A DNA stretch of 64,000 nucleotides from UBA1757 sp963617485 (GCA_963617485.1 CAVEPA010000011.1:3437-67436); one strand, 5' to 3'; positions 46,806-55,760 are shown, numbered from the stretch's first letter. Numbers and translations are program-made. Notes: generated by a model not told the origin, from the letters alone.

Positions 46806-47852
46806 TTAGCGGTAAATGCGGTTCTTGTTCAAAGCTTGATGATAACGTTGCGCGTAGGCATTGTGCTGGCGCAGGTTGGTGGAGAAGTAATGGCGGCCGG
46901 AAAAATCGTCTTTGGCGCACATATACAGATAGTTGTGGTGCGGTGCTGCAAGTACGGCCTCGAGAGCGGCTTTGGAAGGAATGCGCACCGGACCGGGCGG
47001 GAGCCCCAGATGCTTGTACGTATTGTAAGGCGAATCCACTTCGGTATGTTCCTTAAGCACCCGTTTGATACTGAAATCCTGAAGGGCAAACTTGACGGTG
47101 GGACAAGCCTGCAGGTACATGCCGCGGCGCAAACGGTTCAAGTAAATACCCGCCACGATGGGCCATTCGTCCTTGGCATTGGTTTCTTCTTCCACGATGG
47201 ACGCGATGACGGACACCTCTATCGGGTCCAAGCCCTGAGCCTGGGCCGCTTGCAAGCGACGCTCAGTCCAGAACTCGTGCCAAGTTTTCTCGAAAAGCTG
47301 GCACAGACGCTCGGGCGACATATTCCACCACACTTCGTAAGTGTCGGGCAGGAATATGGCAGGCAGGGTTTCCAGACTCAGCGCATTGTGTTGCAGAAAG
47401 ACGCTATCGGTTAAGGCCGCCATTATCTGAGCGGAATCGAGCATAATCTGGTGCGAAAGAATACCGGCCAGCTGCGGCAAGGTGCGCACATTGTTAAATT
47501 GCAACTTGACCGGCTTTTGCAGACCTTGCGTCAGCACTGCCAGCAAACTGCGGTTGGAAGCCTCGGGGCCCAGTTCGTAATAGCCCGTGCGTATATGTCG
47601 GTCGAGATGGCGCAGGCGGGCCCAAGTCTTGAAATCGCCCGGACGCTGCAAATAAGGCTGCAACTGGACCGTAACGCTCTCGAAGCTGTCGCCGGGATAC
47701 ACTTTCAGGCAAATTTTTCCCTGGCCGGGCTTGAGATTGTTCTGTCCGACCATCTGCCAGGCCCGCCAAGCCGTCAAAGCCAACAGCAAGATTACCAGCA
47801 CAATTGCGGCGACAATTATTTTTTTCGATAATATTTGACAATTTTTCGCCAT
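46806..47852 (-). CDS. mltG: Endolytic murein transglycosylase MltG
   Basis: Inner-membrane protein of 348 residues with one N-terminal transmembrane helix (about 11-30), a LysM-like segment and the YceG domain. Catalytic glutamate E221 lies in SVIASIVEEETNAKDE, and the later SPYNTYKHLGLPPGPVRIP is typical. It cuts nascent glycan strands. Cotranscribed with ruvX. Confidence 0.94.
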   Translation of the reverse strand: MAKNCQILSKKIIVAAIVLVILLLALTAWRAWQMVGQNNLKPGQGKICLKVYPGDSFESVTVQLQPYLQRPGDFKTWARLRHLDRHIRTGYYELGPEASNRSLLAVLTQGLQKPVKLQFNNVRTLPQLAGILSHQIMLDSAQIMAALTDSVFLQHNALSLETLPAIFLPDTYEVWWNMSPERLCQLFEKTWHEFWTERRLQAAQAQGLDPIEVSVIASIVEEETNAKDEWPIVAGIYLNRLRRGMYLQACPTVKFALQDFSIKRVLKEHTEVDSPYNTYKHLGLPPGPVRIPSKAALEAVLAAPHHNYLYMCAKDDFSGRHYFSTNLRQHNAYAQRYHQALNKNRIYR

Positions 47853-47870
47853 AATTCAAACTCTTTTGTT

Positions 47871-47878
47871 TACCTTTG
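47871..47878 (+). promoter_or_regulatory. -7 box before tRNA-Ser
   Basis: TACCTTTG on the plus strand, 45 bases before the tRNA; the upstream element is weak. Confidence 0.35.
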
Positions 47879-47923
47879 CAACGCTTTTGAAAACCGGTTT
47901 GGCCGGCTTTCAGTCACTACTAA

Positions 47924-48011
47924 GGAAGGATGGGTGAGTGGCTGAAACCAACAGTTTGCTAAACTGTCGTACTCGATTAGGGTACCGGGGGTTCGAATCC
48001 CCCTTCTTCCG
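47924..48011 (+). tRNA. tRNA-Ser (GCU)
   Basis: An 88-base tRNA with a 7-bp acceptor stem (GGAAGGA / TTCTTCC, one G-U), discriminator G, a long variable arm (class II), anticodon stem ACAGT-TTGCTAA-ACTGT giving anticodon GCT, and a T-arm GGGGG-TTCGAAT-CCCCC. CCA is not encoded. The G discriminator and long variable arm confirm serine. Confidence 0.95.
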
Positions 48012-48053
48012 CAAAGAACTGCTTTGATTTCCGTCAGAGCGGTTCTTTTGTTT

Positions 48054-49283
48054 TCAGATAACTTCAGCCACCACAAAATTGCTTCCTCCAATAAAAACCA
48101 AATCGTCCGGACCGGCAGCCTGCAAAGCGGCTTGTTTAGCCTCATCCACCGTCGTATAGCACTTTCCTTGCAGCTGAAAATCGGCCGCGAGTTTGGCTAG
48201 TTCGGTCTCAGGCAAAGCACGCGTCACCTTGGCACGGGTAAAATAATAGTGCGCTTCCTTGGGCAACAGCGCCAGAATATGCCGCACATCCTTGTCGCTG
48301 ACCACCCCGAAAACAATGTGCAGTTCTTTGTGCGGACATTGCCTCATCTGCTGCACCACATGACGTATACCGTCCTCGTTGTGGCCCGTATCGCAGATGC
48401 ACAGAGGTTGGGTTTGCAACACTTCCCAGCGGCCGCGCAGCCCGGTGTTGCGCACCACATTGGCAAAACCCCGGCGTATGCTCTGCTCGTCTATACGGAA
48501 ACTCTCGCTCAGAATATCGAGCGCCATTAGGGCTGTGCGTATGTTCTGGCGCGCATAGTTGGCCTTGAGCGCACAATCGATATTGTCGGCCAGTTTGCTA
48601 TAGCGATGTTCACCCAGACTGCTGCAAAGCGGAGCATGACGCAAACAGGCCTCGGCACGCAGAGTCTCCATCACTTCCGGGCTGTTCTCCCCTACCACCA
48701 CCGGCACGCCGGCCTTGATGATACCGGCCTTTTCACGGGCAATCTGCGGCAACGTATCGCCCAGCAGCGCCATATGGTCGAAGCTGATGCTGGTAATCAC
48801 CGATAAAATGGGGCGAATAATGTTAGTGCTGTCCAATCGGCCGCCCAAGCCTACCTCGATAATGGCGATATCCACCTTCTCTTGGGCGAAATAACGGAAA
48901 GCCATCATGGTGGTCAGCTCGAAGAAAGAGGCATGAATATCCAGCTTGGTCGCGATGAAATCTTCGGTGAAATGGCAAACGGAGGCCTCATCTATCATCT
49001 GTCCGTTGATGCGGATACGTTCACGGAAATCCTTCAGATGGGGCGAAGTGAAAAGTCCCACCTTATACCCAGCTTCCTGCAAGGTCGATGCCAGCAAACT
49101 CGTCACCGAACCTTTGCCGTTGGTACCGGCCACATGCACGCAAGGGAAACACTCGTGAGGATGTTCGCACCAAGCGTCCAACACCTCTATATTATGCAGA
49201 CCAGGCTTGTAGGCACCGGCTCCTATTATCTGATACTGTGGAAGTTGCGTATACAAATACTCCAAACAGCTGGCGTAGTCCAT
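48054..49283 (-). CDS. folC: Bifunctional folylpolyglutamate/dihydrofolate synthase
   Basis: A 409-residue Mur-ligase-like enzyme that joins glutamate to dihydropteroate and elongates folate polyglutamate. The P-loop GTNGKGSVTSLLA and the following FTSPHLKDFRERI block are characteristic, as are EVGLGGRLDSTN and the C-terminal FGVVSDKDV. It ends 43 bases from the tRNA. A TACATTTG box (49313-49320, minus) precedes it. Confidence 0.95.
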   Translation of the reverse strand: MDYASCLEYLYTQLPQYQIIGAGAYKPGLHNIEVLDAWCEHPHECFPCVHVAGTNGKGSVTSLLASTLQEAGYKVGLFTSPHLKDFRERIRINGQMIDEASVCHFTEDFIATKLDIHASFFELTTMMAFRYFAQEKVDIAIIEVGLGGRLDSTNIIRPILSVITSISFDHMALLGDTLPQIAREKAGIIKAGVPVVVGENSPEVMETLRAEACLRHAPLCSSLGEHRYSKLADNIDCALKANYARQNIRTALMALDILSESFRIDEQSIRRGFANVVRNTGLRGRWEVLQTQPLCICDTGHNEDGIRHVVQQMRQCPHKELHIVFGVVSDKDVRHILALLPKEAHYYFTRAKVTRALPETELAKLAADFQLQGKCYTTVDEAKQAALQAAGPDDLVFIGGSNFVVAEVI

Positions 49284-49331
49284 TTAAGCGTTTTTTAAAG
49301 ACAAAATCAAGGCAAATGTAATGCAATTAAT

Positions 49332-49361
49332 TTGTTTTTCGTGCATGAAGCACTACCTTTG
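49332..49361 (+). promoter_or_regulatory. Promoter of the SPOR lipoprotein gene
   Basis: TTG (49332-49334), 19-base spacer, TACCTTTG (49354-49361), then 33 bases to the ATG. A near-perfect Bacteroidetes promoter. Confidence 0.7.
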
Positions 49362-49394
49362 CAGGTGATTGACTCATCAAAAAAACACAAGCTT

Positions 49395-49850
49395 ATGAAA
49401 ACAAGGAACCTATTGTTCGTGGGATTGACGGCAATGGCATTGTCGCTTAGCTCCTGCAAATCGAATCAGGCCGCCTACAACGCCGCCTACGAAAGAGCCA
49501 AAGCCCAACAGGAAGCCGCCCAGCAGGCCGAACCCGGCAAACAGGAAAGCATTGAAGTGGTAGAAAAGAGCTCCATTAAGGAGGCTTCAGAAAACATCGA
49601 GATATTGGACAAGAGCAAAGCCAACGGCAATTATGGCGTAGTCATCGGTAGTTTTATCAACCGCACCAATGCCGAAGGACTCCAGAAACGCATGATTGAG
49701 CAAGGCTACAGCCAGTGCGTATTGGGCCAGAACGACAAGTTGATGTACCGCGTCATCGTGGCTTTCTACCCCGTAAAAGCCGATGCTCAGGCCAAAGTAC
49801 GCGAACTGTCGAAAGACTTCCCCGATGCTTGGATTTTAATCAAAGAATAA
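49395..49850 (+). CDS. SPOR-domain lipoprotein
   Basis: A 151-residue lipoprotein from the ATG at 49395, with lipobox LSLSSC (C21), a Gln/Ala/Glu-rich linker, and a C-terminal SPOR domain (about 77-150: YGVVIGSFINRTNAEGLQKRMIEQ...YRVIVAFY). SPOR domains bind denuded septal peptidoglycan, so a division- or envelope-related role is likely. It is monocistronic by appearance. Confidence 0.87.
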   Translation: MKTRNLLFVGLTAMALSLSSCKSNQAAYNAAYERAKAQQEAAQQAEPGKQESIEVVEKSSIKEASENIEILDKSKANGNYGVVIGSFINRTNAEGLQKRMIEQGYSQCVLGQNDKLMYRVIVAFYPVKADAQAKVRELSKDFPDAWILIKE

Positions 49851-49862
49851 TTCCTTCACTTT

Positions 49863-49893
49863 TTGCACATTCATACAGAATACCTTACCTTTG
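49863..49893 (+). promoter_or_regulatory. Promoter of the winged-helix gene
   Basis: TTG (49863-49865), 20-base spacer, TACCTTTG (49886-49893), leaving a ~75-base 5' leader before the ATG at 49973. Confidence 0.7.
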
Positions 49894-49972
49894 CGGCCGA
49901 AATCCAAAAGCAGTGAAGCCCCTCTTTTTATGGGCGGAAAGCTTTGGATATTAACGTTTTAATATTTTAGCT

Positions 49973-50173
49973 ATGATTGAAAAAATCGGTCAGAACGCCG
50001 GTGCTGTATGGACCGCTCTGAACAACGCTAACTGCGCAAAATCCTTGAAAGAAGTGAAGAAACTGTGCAAACTTACCGAGAAAGACATGTACGCTGCTTT
50101 AGGCTGGCTGTCACGCGAAGGCAAGCTTGTTTTCAGTGAAGTTGAAGGCGAAGTATTCGTAGCACTAAGCTAA
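49973..50173 (+). CDS. Small winged helix-turn-helix protein (DUF2582 type)
   Basis: A 66-residue protein, MIEKIGQNAGAVWTALN..., that fits the DUF2582 winged-helix family, including LKEVKKLCKLTEKDMYAALGWLSREGK as the recognition-helix region and a beta wing. Such short wHTH proteins are common and conserved in Bacteroidales, with no assigned function. It is followed directly by a very strong terminator. Confidence 0.85.
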   Translation: MIEKIGQNAGAVWTALNNANCAKSLKEVKKLCKLTEKDMYAALGWLSREGKLVFSEVEGEVFVALS

Positions 50174-50192
50174 AGAATCTGAAAGTCCCGAT

Positions 50193-50233
50193 AAAAACGG
50201 GGGCCGGCGATGCAATCGCCGGCCCCCGTTTTT
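50193..50233. terminator. Strong bidirectional intrinsic terminator
   Basis: A 13-bp GC-rich perfect stem (cgggggccggcga / tcgccggcccccg) with a TGCAA loop, flanked by a 5-base A-run on one side and a T-run on the other, so it terminates in both directions. It separates the winged-helix gene (+) from engB (-). Confidence 0.92.
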
Positions 50234-50250
50234 TCACGCAAGCACACCGT

Positions 50251-50841
50251 TCACGCAAGCACCGTTCCGATATACGCCAGCAATTCGTCGCGACCCCGTT
50301 TTTTCTCTGCCGAGGTCAAGAAAAACTCCGGCAGTTCCTCCCAATTATCCATCAGTTTGGTTTTGAAAGCCTTAAGGTTGCGTGCAAGTTCGGCCTGCGA
50401 AATCTTGTCGGTCTTGGTCATCACGATGGCAAAAGGCACGCCAGCCTCGCCCAAAAAGTCGATGAAATCGAGATCAATCTGCTGCGGTTTCAGTCGGGCA
50501 TCCACCAAAACGAACAAACAATAGAGCTGCTCGCGATGCTCCACATAGCCGGTAATCATATCATGCAGTTTCTCACGTTGCTGCAGCGACACCTGCGCAT
50601 AGCCATAGCCGGGCAAGTCTACCAAATGCCAGGCATCGTTTATTTTGAAGTGATTGATAAGCAGTGTCTTGCCCGGTTTGGACGAAGTTTTGGCCAGCCC
50701 TTCGCGCTGACAAAGCATATTGATGAGCGAGGACTTGCCCACATTGGAGCGTCCGATAAAGGCAATTTCGGGAATATCGGCACTCGGACAATGCTGATAG
50801 TCGGCACTGCTGACAACGAAGTTCGCGCTCTTAATTTCCAT
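50251..50841 (-). CDS. engB: Ribosome biogenesis GTPase EngB/YsxC
   Basis: A 196-residue GTPase for large-subunit assembly. G1 GRSNVGKSS, G3 DLPGYGYA, G4 MTKTDK and the G5-like TSAEKKRG are all present. Its start overlaps the upstream symporter's stop by 11 bases, so it depends on that gene's transcript. A 15-17-base direct repeat duplicates the last bases of the gene at 50234-50250. Confidence 0.96.
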   Translation of the reverse strand: MEIKSANFVVSSADYQHCPSADIPEIAFIGRSNVGKSSLINMLCQREGLAKTSSKPGKTLLINHFKINDAWHLVDLPGYGYAQVSLQQREKLHDMITGYVEHREQLYCLFVLVDARLKPQQIDLDFIDFLGEAGVPFAIVMTKTDKISQAELARNLKAFKTKLMDNWEELPEFFLTSAEKKRGRDELLAYIGTVLA

Positions 50842-52288
50842 AGGCAGTCATTTTGGACGATGGCCGGTTTTTCCCGCTCCACCAAAGGAGAACAAAAGTA
50901 ATCAAACCATTTATCATCAGCAATTCATAGCCGAAGACATAGCCCCAATAATGTGTGCTCACATATTGCAACAGAGCGCAAAGCACGGGGGCAAGCACCG
51001 CTACATACGGCGTTGCACGGTCGTTGATGGAGGCTTTGGTGCAAAGACCCAGGGCAAACATTCCCAGCAAGGGTCCGTAGGTATAACCGGCTATCACATA
51101 AATGGCATCAATCAGGCTACCGCTATTCACCGCCCTGAATACCAAGATAATAAGCAGCATAAGTAGCGAGATGGCCACATGAACAACCCGGCGCAGCGGC
51201 ACATTTTTAGGCTGGTCTAGAATATCGACACAGAAGGATGTGGTCAAGGCTGCCAAGGCCGAATCTGCCGATGAAAAGGCAGCTGCGATGATGCCAATCA
51301 GGAAAATGACAGAAGTGGCTTGCCCCAAATAACCCTGAGTGGTGAGTACGGGCAGGATATCGTCGTTGTGGACCGGCAGCGTTATTCCTTTTTGTTGGGC
51401 GAATATCAGCAAGAGTATTCCCAGCGACAGGAAGAGGAAATTCACCGGAATAAAGGCGAAGCCATAGCAATAGACATTGCGCTTGGCATCCTTCAGATTG
51501 TTGATACTCAGATTTTTCTGCATCATATCCTGGTCAAGGCCCGTCATGACAAGAGCGATGAAGATACCGCTCAAGAACTGCTTGACGAAATGCTGTTTGC
51601 TGCTCCAGTCGGAAAACTCGAAAATCTTGAAGTGTTCATCGCTGCGGATAGCCTGCCAAGCCTCGGCCGAGGTCATATCGAGCGAATGCACTATCTGTAC
51701 GATAATCAGTACCAGCGCCGTAATGAGCGCGACGGTCTGCAACATATCCGTCCAAACGATGGTTTTGATGCCGCTGCGCATGGTATAGAGCCATATCATC
51801 AGAATAATCAGGGCCACGGTAAGCACAAAGGGTATGCCCAGCGCATCAAAAATAAAGGTTTGCAGGATGATGGCCACCACATAAAGCCGGGCAGCCGCAC
51901 CTATCAGCTTGGATATCAGAAAGAACGAAGCGCCGGTTTTGTAAGAACGCTGTCCGAAACGCTCTCGCAGGTAGACATAGATACTGGTGGCGTTCATTTT
52001 ATAATAGGTGGGCAGCAAGACCTTGGCAATAAGGATGTAGCCGATAAAAAAGCCCAGCACCGTCTGCATATACAGCATAGAGGAGGCCCGCACCATACCC
52101 GGTACCGACACGAAACTGACACCCGAGATGGACGCGCCCACCATTCCGATGGAAACCACTATCCAGGGAGAACGGCGGTCGCCGCGAAAAAAACTCTCGT
52201 TGGTAGCCTTCTTGCCCTGCAAGGACGAAACCAACATCAATATCAGAAAGTAAGCCAGCAGCACACCGGCCATCAGATACACATTCAT
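50831..52288 (-). CDS. Sodium:solute symporter (SSS family), second copy
   Basis: A 485-residue transporter with about 13 helices; the N-terminal FFRGDRRSPWIVVSIGMVGASISGVSFVSVPGMV is the SSS family motif. It differs clearly from the symporter at 39816-41381. The substrate is unknown. Its minus-strand TACCTTTG box (52310-52317) is 21 bases upstream of the ATG. It is followed, with overlap, by engB. Confidence 0.9.
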   Translation of the reverse strand: MNVYLMAGVLLAYFLILMLVSSLQGKKATNESFFRGDRRSPWIVVSIGMVGASISGVSFVSVPGMVRASSMLYMQTVLGFFIGYILIAKVLLPTYYKMNATSIYVYLRERFGQRSYKTGASFFLISKLIGAAARLYVVAIILQTFIFDALGIPFVLTVALIILMIWLYTMRSGIKTIVWTDMLQTVALITALVLIIVQIVHSLDMTSAEAWQAIRSDEHFKIFEFSDWSSKQHFVKQFLSGIFIALVMTGLDQDMMQKNLSINNLKDAKRNVYCYGFAFIPVNFLFLSLGILLLIFAQQKGITLPVHNDDILPVLTTQGYLGQATSVIFLIGIIAAAFSSADSALAALTTSFCVDILDQPKNVPLRRVVHVAISLLMLLIILVFRAVNSGSLIDAIYVIAGYTYGPLLGMFALGLCTKASINDRATPYVAVLAPVLCALLQYVSTHYWGYVFGYELLMINGLITFVLLWWSGKNRPSSKMTAYGN

Positions 52289-52309
52289 AGGCTAAGACAA
52301 AATCGGCGG

Positions 52310-52317
52310 CAAAGGTA
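52310..52317 (-). promoter_or_regulatory. -7 box of the symporter-engB promoter
   Basis: TACCTTTG on the minus strand; the upstream -33 TTG is not well placed. Confidence 0.35.
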
Positions 52318-52372
52318 ATGAAAGACGCAAATTATTCCGCATGCATTATTTCCGATTCTGCATAAATGAACG

Positions 52373-52380
52373 TACTTTTG
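52373..52380 (+). promoter_or_regulatory. -7 box of the recR promoter
   Basis: TACTTTTG on the plus strand, 19 bases before the recR ATG. The -33 element is weak. Confidence 0.4.
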
Positions 52381-52399
52381 CGGGATAACAAAACATTTT

Positions 52400-53008
52400 A
52401 TGCAAGTTTCCTACCCTTCTTCCCTCTTGGAAGATGCCATAGAAGTTTTCCATCAACTGCCGGGCATCGGCAACAAGACAGCCCTGCGTCTGGTGCTGCA
52501 TCTGCTGCGTCAAAGCGACGAAACGGTGGAACATTTCTGCCAGGCCATCGCCAAGCTGAAGCAGGAAGTGAAATACTGCCAAGTGTGCCACAACATCTCC
52601 GACACCGACATCTGCAACATCTGCGCCAATCCGCAGCGCGAGAGCGACTGCATCTGCGTGGTGGAGAACGTGCGCGAGGTAATAGCAGTAGAGGCCACCC
52701 ATCAGTACAACGGCCTGTATCATGTGCTGGGCGGACTCATCGCCCCCATGGACGGAATCGGTCCCAACGACTTGGAAATCAATTCGCTGGTTGAACGCGT
52801 AGCCCAAGGCAACATCAAGGAAGTGATACTGGCACTGGCCGCCACCAGCGAGGGCGACGCCACCGCCTTCTATATCTACCGCAAACTCTCGGCCTACCCC
52901 GTGCAGATTTCCGTTTTGGCCCGCGGCATTTCGGTGGGCGACGAGCTGGAATATGCCGATGAACTCACCTTGGGCCGCAGCATTCTCAACCGCACTCCAT
53001 TCAAATAA
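52400..53008 (+). CDS. recR: Recombination protein RecR
   Basis: A 202-residue RecF-pathway protein for gap repair. Helix-hairpin-helix IEVFHQLPGIGNKTALRL, a zinc ribbon with four cysteines (CQVCHNISDTDICNIC), and a Toprim domain (CVVENVREVIAVEATHQY) in normal order. Confidence 0.96.
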   Translation: MQVSYPSSLLEDAIEVFHQLPGIGNKTALRLVLHLLRQSDETVEHFCQAIAKLKQEVKYCQVCHNISDTDICNICANPQRESDCICVVENVREVIAVEATHQYNGLYHVLGGLIAPMDGIGPNDLEINSLVERVAQGNIKEVILALAATSEGDATAFYIYRKLSAYPVQISVLARGISVGDELEYADELTLGRSILNRTPFK

Positions 53009-53029
53009 AGCCTCATTCAAACAAAGTCT

Positions 53030-53611
53030 ATGGAAAATCTTATCCGTCAAACCGTCCGCCGCTACGGCTGGTTCTTTCTGGCCTCGGTAGTGGCCATCAT
53101 CGCCTTGGGCGCTCTCTGCTACTTCGACATCATCCCCAGTCTGAACGTCTTTGCCGAGCGTCTCAACCATTCGCTGCAAAGCGTCATCATGATGGTGATA
53201 CTGATACTTATCCCCACCACGCTCAGCATTTTCCGCCGCAAAAGTCTCAAATGGAAAAAGCTGGAAGAACCCGCCGCAAGGGTACTGGCCTATGGCAAAG
53301 GCATTATGGTCAGACTGATTGTTTTCGACTGTCTGAGTTTGCTGAGTATTCTGATGCATATTTTCATCTCGAAGAACAACGCCATGACACTGCTCATGAT
53401 GACGGGTGTCTTCTTTCTGTTTATCCTGCCCAACAAGATGCAGCTCTGCCGCGACCTTGATTTGAACCCCGACGGCAGCATTTTTGTGCCGGAGCAACCG
53501 GTTCCCGCCGCCGAAGTGAGCGATACGGCCCAAGCCAGCGCCGCCGACGATGACGACGATTTCATTCCGCGCAACCACAAACGCGAAGGCGAAGACGCTT
53601 TCGACCTCTAA
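53030..53611 (+). CDS. Hypothetical membrane protein
   Basis: A 193-residue protein with about four hydrophobic helices (about 13-35, 49-71, 92-115, 121-139) and a ~50-residue cytoplasmic C-terminus that is strongly acidic (AADDDDDFIPR). I do not recognise a family. It is 21 bases after recR and its stop is one base before the acetyltransferase start, so it belongs to the recR operon. Confidence 0.6.
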   Translation: MENLIRQTVRRYGWFFLASVVAIIALGALCYFDIIPSLNVFAERLNHSLQSVIMMVILILIPTTLSIFRRKSLKWKKLEEPAARVLAYGKGIMVRLIVFDCLSLLSILMHIFISKNNAMTLLMMTGVFFLFILPNKMQLCRDLDLNPDGSIFVPEQPVPAAEVSDTAQASAADDDDDFIPRNHKREGEDAFDL

Positions 53612-53612
53612 G

Positions 53613-54143
53613 ATGCTGTACAACCGGGACATATTTCTGCGCGCCCTTGAGCCGGAAGACCTGTCGTTGCTCTACGAAATAGAGAACGATGCCGCTCTGT
53701 GGCAACACGGAGCCAACAAGACTCCCCTGTCGCGCTTTGCACTGAAACAGTACCTGGAAACTTCGCTCAGCCAGAGTCTGTTCGAATCGGGCGAGTTGCG
53801 TCTGGTCATCGTAGGGAAAGCCAGCGGTGAAGCCTTGGGCTTTATCGACCTTATCGGCATGGACACCTATCATGGGCGCGCCGAAGTGGGCCTCGTGGTC
53901 AAACGCCAAGCACAAGGCCAAGGCTATGCCGGCCAAGCCTTGGAAACGCTGCTAGGCTACGCCCAAGACACTCTGCACCTGCACCAACTCACGGCTCAGA
54001 TAGCCACCGGCAACAATGCTTGCCGTCATGTATTCGAAAAAGCGGGATTCTGCCAATGCGGTCTTTTGCGCGACTGGCTGGCTAGCGACAAGGGAAAATT
54101 CGAAGACGTAGTGTTGTACCAGAAACTATTCCTCGTCCCATAA
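53613..54143 (+). CDS. GNAT-family N-acetyltransferase
   Basis: A 176-residue enzyme of the RimJ/RimL-like group, from the ATG at 53613; the longer reading from 53550 would overlap the preceding gene. Acetyl-CoA motif A is VGLVVKRQAQGQGYAGQALETLL. The acceptor is unknown. Its last 18 bases overlap the convergent S4-domain gene. Confidence 0.88.
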   Translation: MLYNRDIFLRALEPEDLSLLYEIENDAALWQHGANKTPLSRFALKQYLETSLSQSLFESGELRLVIVGKASGEALGFIDLIGMDTYHGRAEVGLVVKRQAQGQGYAGQALETLLGYAQDTLHLHQLTAQIATGNNACRHVFEKAGFCQCGLLRDWLASDKGKFEDVVLYQKLFLVP

Positions 54144-54536
54144 CATATCGTCGTCGGCTTCGGTGTCGAAGAAGTCTTCCAGACTGCGACGTTCCTTTTT
54201 GGTGGGACGGCCCGTTCCCTTGGCCCTGTCGATGAAGCCGCCCAGTTTGGAGAGCTCCAGCAGCTCGTACTGTTCAGGCGGTGTGACATCCTGCAACATT
54301 TCAGGCACCAATTTAGCCGACACCCGGTTTTCTATGGCTTGCAGCACCTTGAGCGACAGCGTGACGGGTGCTTTGCGTACTTGCACCACATCGCCCACCG
54401 ACACGCAACGCGCCGGCTTCAGATTGACACCGTTCATGCTGATATGGCCTTTCTTGCAGGCTTCGGCTGCCAGCGTGCGCGTCTTGTACAGGCGCACCGC
54501 CCACAACCATTTATCGATACGGACCTGAGTAGCCAT
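54126..54536 (-). CDS. S4-domain RNA-binding protein (Hsp15/HslR-like)
   Basis: A 136-residue protein with an N-terminal S4 domain (RIDKWLWAVRLYKTRTLAAEACKKGHISMNG) and a charged C-terminal tail. Hsp15 recycles stalled 50S subunits with bound nascent chain; this fits its place in the operon after the L25 and pth genes. Confidence 0.9.
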   Translation of the reverse strand: MATQVRIDKWLWAVRLYKTRTLAAEACKKGHISMNGVNLKPARCVSVGDVVQVRKAPVTLSLKVLQAIENRVSAKLVPEMLQDVTPPEQYELLELSKLGGFIDRAKGTGRPTKKERRSLEDFFDTEADDDMLWDEE

Positions 54537-54539
54537 AGC

Positions 54540-55103
54540 TTATTTCTTGTTGTAATGGTTCATGGCGAAATCGAGACCGCTCAAGACGAACGCCTTGATG
54601 ACCTCGGCGGCATAATCCATCAACTTGGGCATTTCAGCCTGCTGTTCGGGCGTGAAACGGCCCAGCACATACTCCACCTGCGAACCGCGCGGAAAGTCGT
54701 TACCCAACCCGAAGCGCAGGCGGGCATATTGGTCGGTGCCGAGCATTTCCTGAATATTGCCCAAGCCATTATGACCGGCATTGCTTCCGCCGGCGCGCAA
54801 ACGGAACTTTCCAAAGGGCAAAGCGATATCGTCTACCAGCACCAGCAGGTTCTCGATGGGGATATTTTCCTTTTGCAGCCAATAACGCACGGCATTGCCG
54901 CTGAGATTCATATAGGTGGATGGTTTGAGCAAAATCAGCACCTTACCCTTCAGCCGCAATTCGGCCACATCGCCGTAACGCTGGGTTTGAAAAACAACGT
55001 TGGACGCTTTAGCAAAAGCGTCCAACATGTCAAATCCTATATTGTGCCGGGTGTGTTCGTACTCGGTTCCGATATTACCCAAGCCGACAATAAGATACTT
55101 CAT
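54540..55103 (-). CDS. pth: Peptidyl-tRNA hydrolase
   Basis: Frees tRNAs from prematurely released peptidyl-tRNA; 187 residues. The catalytic histidine is in THxIGF-like TRHNIGF, and DDIALPFGKFRLRAGGSNAGHNGL contains the conserved Asp and Asn/His. It is 6 bases downstream of the L25 gene and 3 upstream of the S4 gene. Confidence 0.97.
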   Translation of the reverse strand: MKYLIVGLGNIGTEYEHTRHNIGFDMLDAFAKASNVVFQTQRYGDVAELRLKGKVLILLKPSTYMNLSGNAVRYWLQKENIPIENLLVLVDDIALPFGKFRLRAGGSNAGHNGLGNIQEMLGTDQYARLRFGLGNDFPRGSQVEYVLGRFTPEQQAEMPKLMDYAAEVIKAFVLSGLDFAMNHYNKK

Positions 55104-55109
55104 TCAGTC

Positions 55110-55682
55110 TTATTCTTGTTGTGACTGGGCACCACGGGCGGCACGGGTCAGCTTGACGGCGCAAACCACAGCATTCTTGGCGTTCATCAGCTCCAAGTTG
55201 TCGAAGTGCAGGGCACCCACTTGGATGGTCTTGCCAAGTTCGAGAGAAGTAACGTCGATATTGAGGCATTCGGGAACGTTGGTGTACAGACCCTTCACGC
55301 GCAGCTTACGCATATCGAGGCTCAGCTTACCACCAGCCTTCACACCGTTGGCCAAACCACTCAGCTTAACGGGAATCTCAACAACGATAGGCTTGGTATC
55401 GAATACCTGCAGGAAATCGAGGTGCAGGGTGGTATCCTTAACGGGATGGAACTGCGAATCTTTCAGGATGGCCTTATAGGTCTTGCCTTCGAGCGAGATT
55501 TCAACTACATATACATCGGGAGAATAGAGCAGATTTCTCAGTTCTTCGTCTTTTACCTGGAAATGGATGGTTTCTTCTCCGCCGTACATGACACAAGGTA
55601 CATAACCGTTGTTGCGGATTTCTTTTGCTGCCTTTTTGCCGAAATCGGTTCTGGCAATAGCGTTCAATGCTAAAGTTTTCAT
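55110..55682 (-). CDS. rplY: 50S ribosomal protein L25 (CTC form)
   Basis: A 190-residue protein from the ATG at 55682 (MKTLALNAIART). The N-terminal L25 domain binds 5S rRNA; the C-terminal half is the TL5/CTC beta domain. The length is that of the general-stress-protein CTC form rather than the short E. coli L25. First gene of the rplY-pth-S4 operon. Confidence 0.94.
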   Translation of the reverse strand: MKTLALNAIARTDFGKKAAKEIRNNGYVPCVMYGGEETIHFQVKDEELRNLLYSPDVYVVEISLEGKTYKAILKDSQFHPVKDTTLHLDFLQVFDTKPIVVEIPVKLSGLANGVKAGGKLSLDMRKLRVKGLYTNVPECLNIDVTSLELGKTIQVGALHFDNLELMNAKNAVVCAVKLTRAARGAQSQQE

Positions 55683-55760
55683 TTTGTTGGTTTTTGTGTT
55701 ACTCAAAAATTTAATTGTGCCTTAAATTTTCCCATCACACGGGTCGTCTTAAAAGCGGGG

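Noticed and set aside
47924..48011. tRNA-Ser as the attachment site of an integrated element
   Set aside because: No integrase, no repeated tRNA 3' end and only housekeeping genes on both sides.
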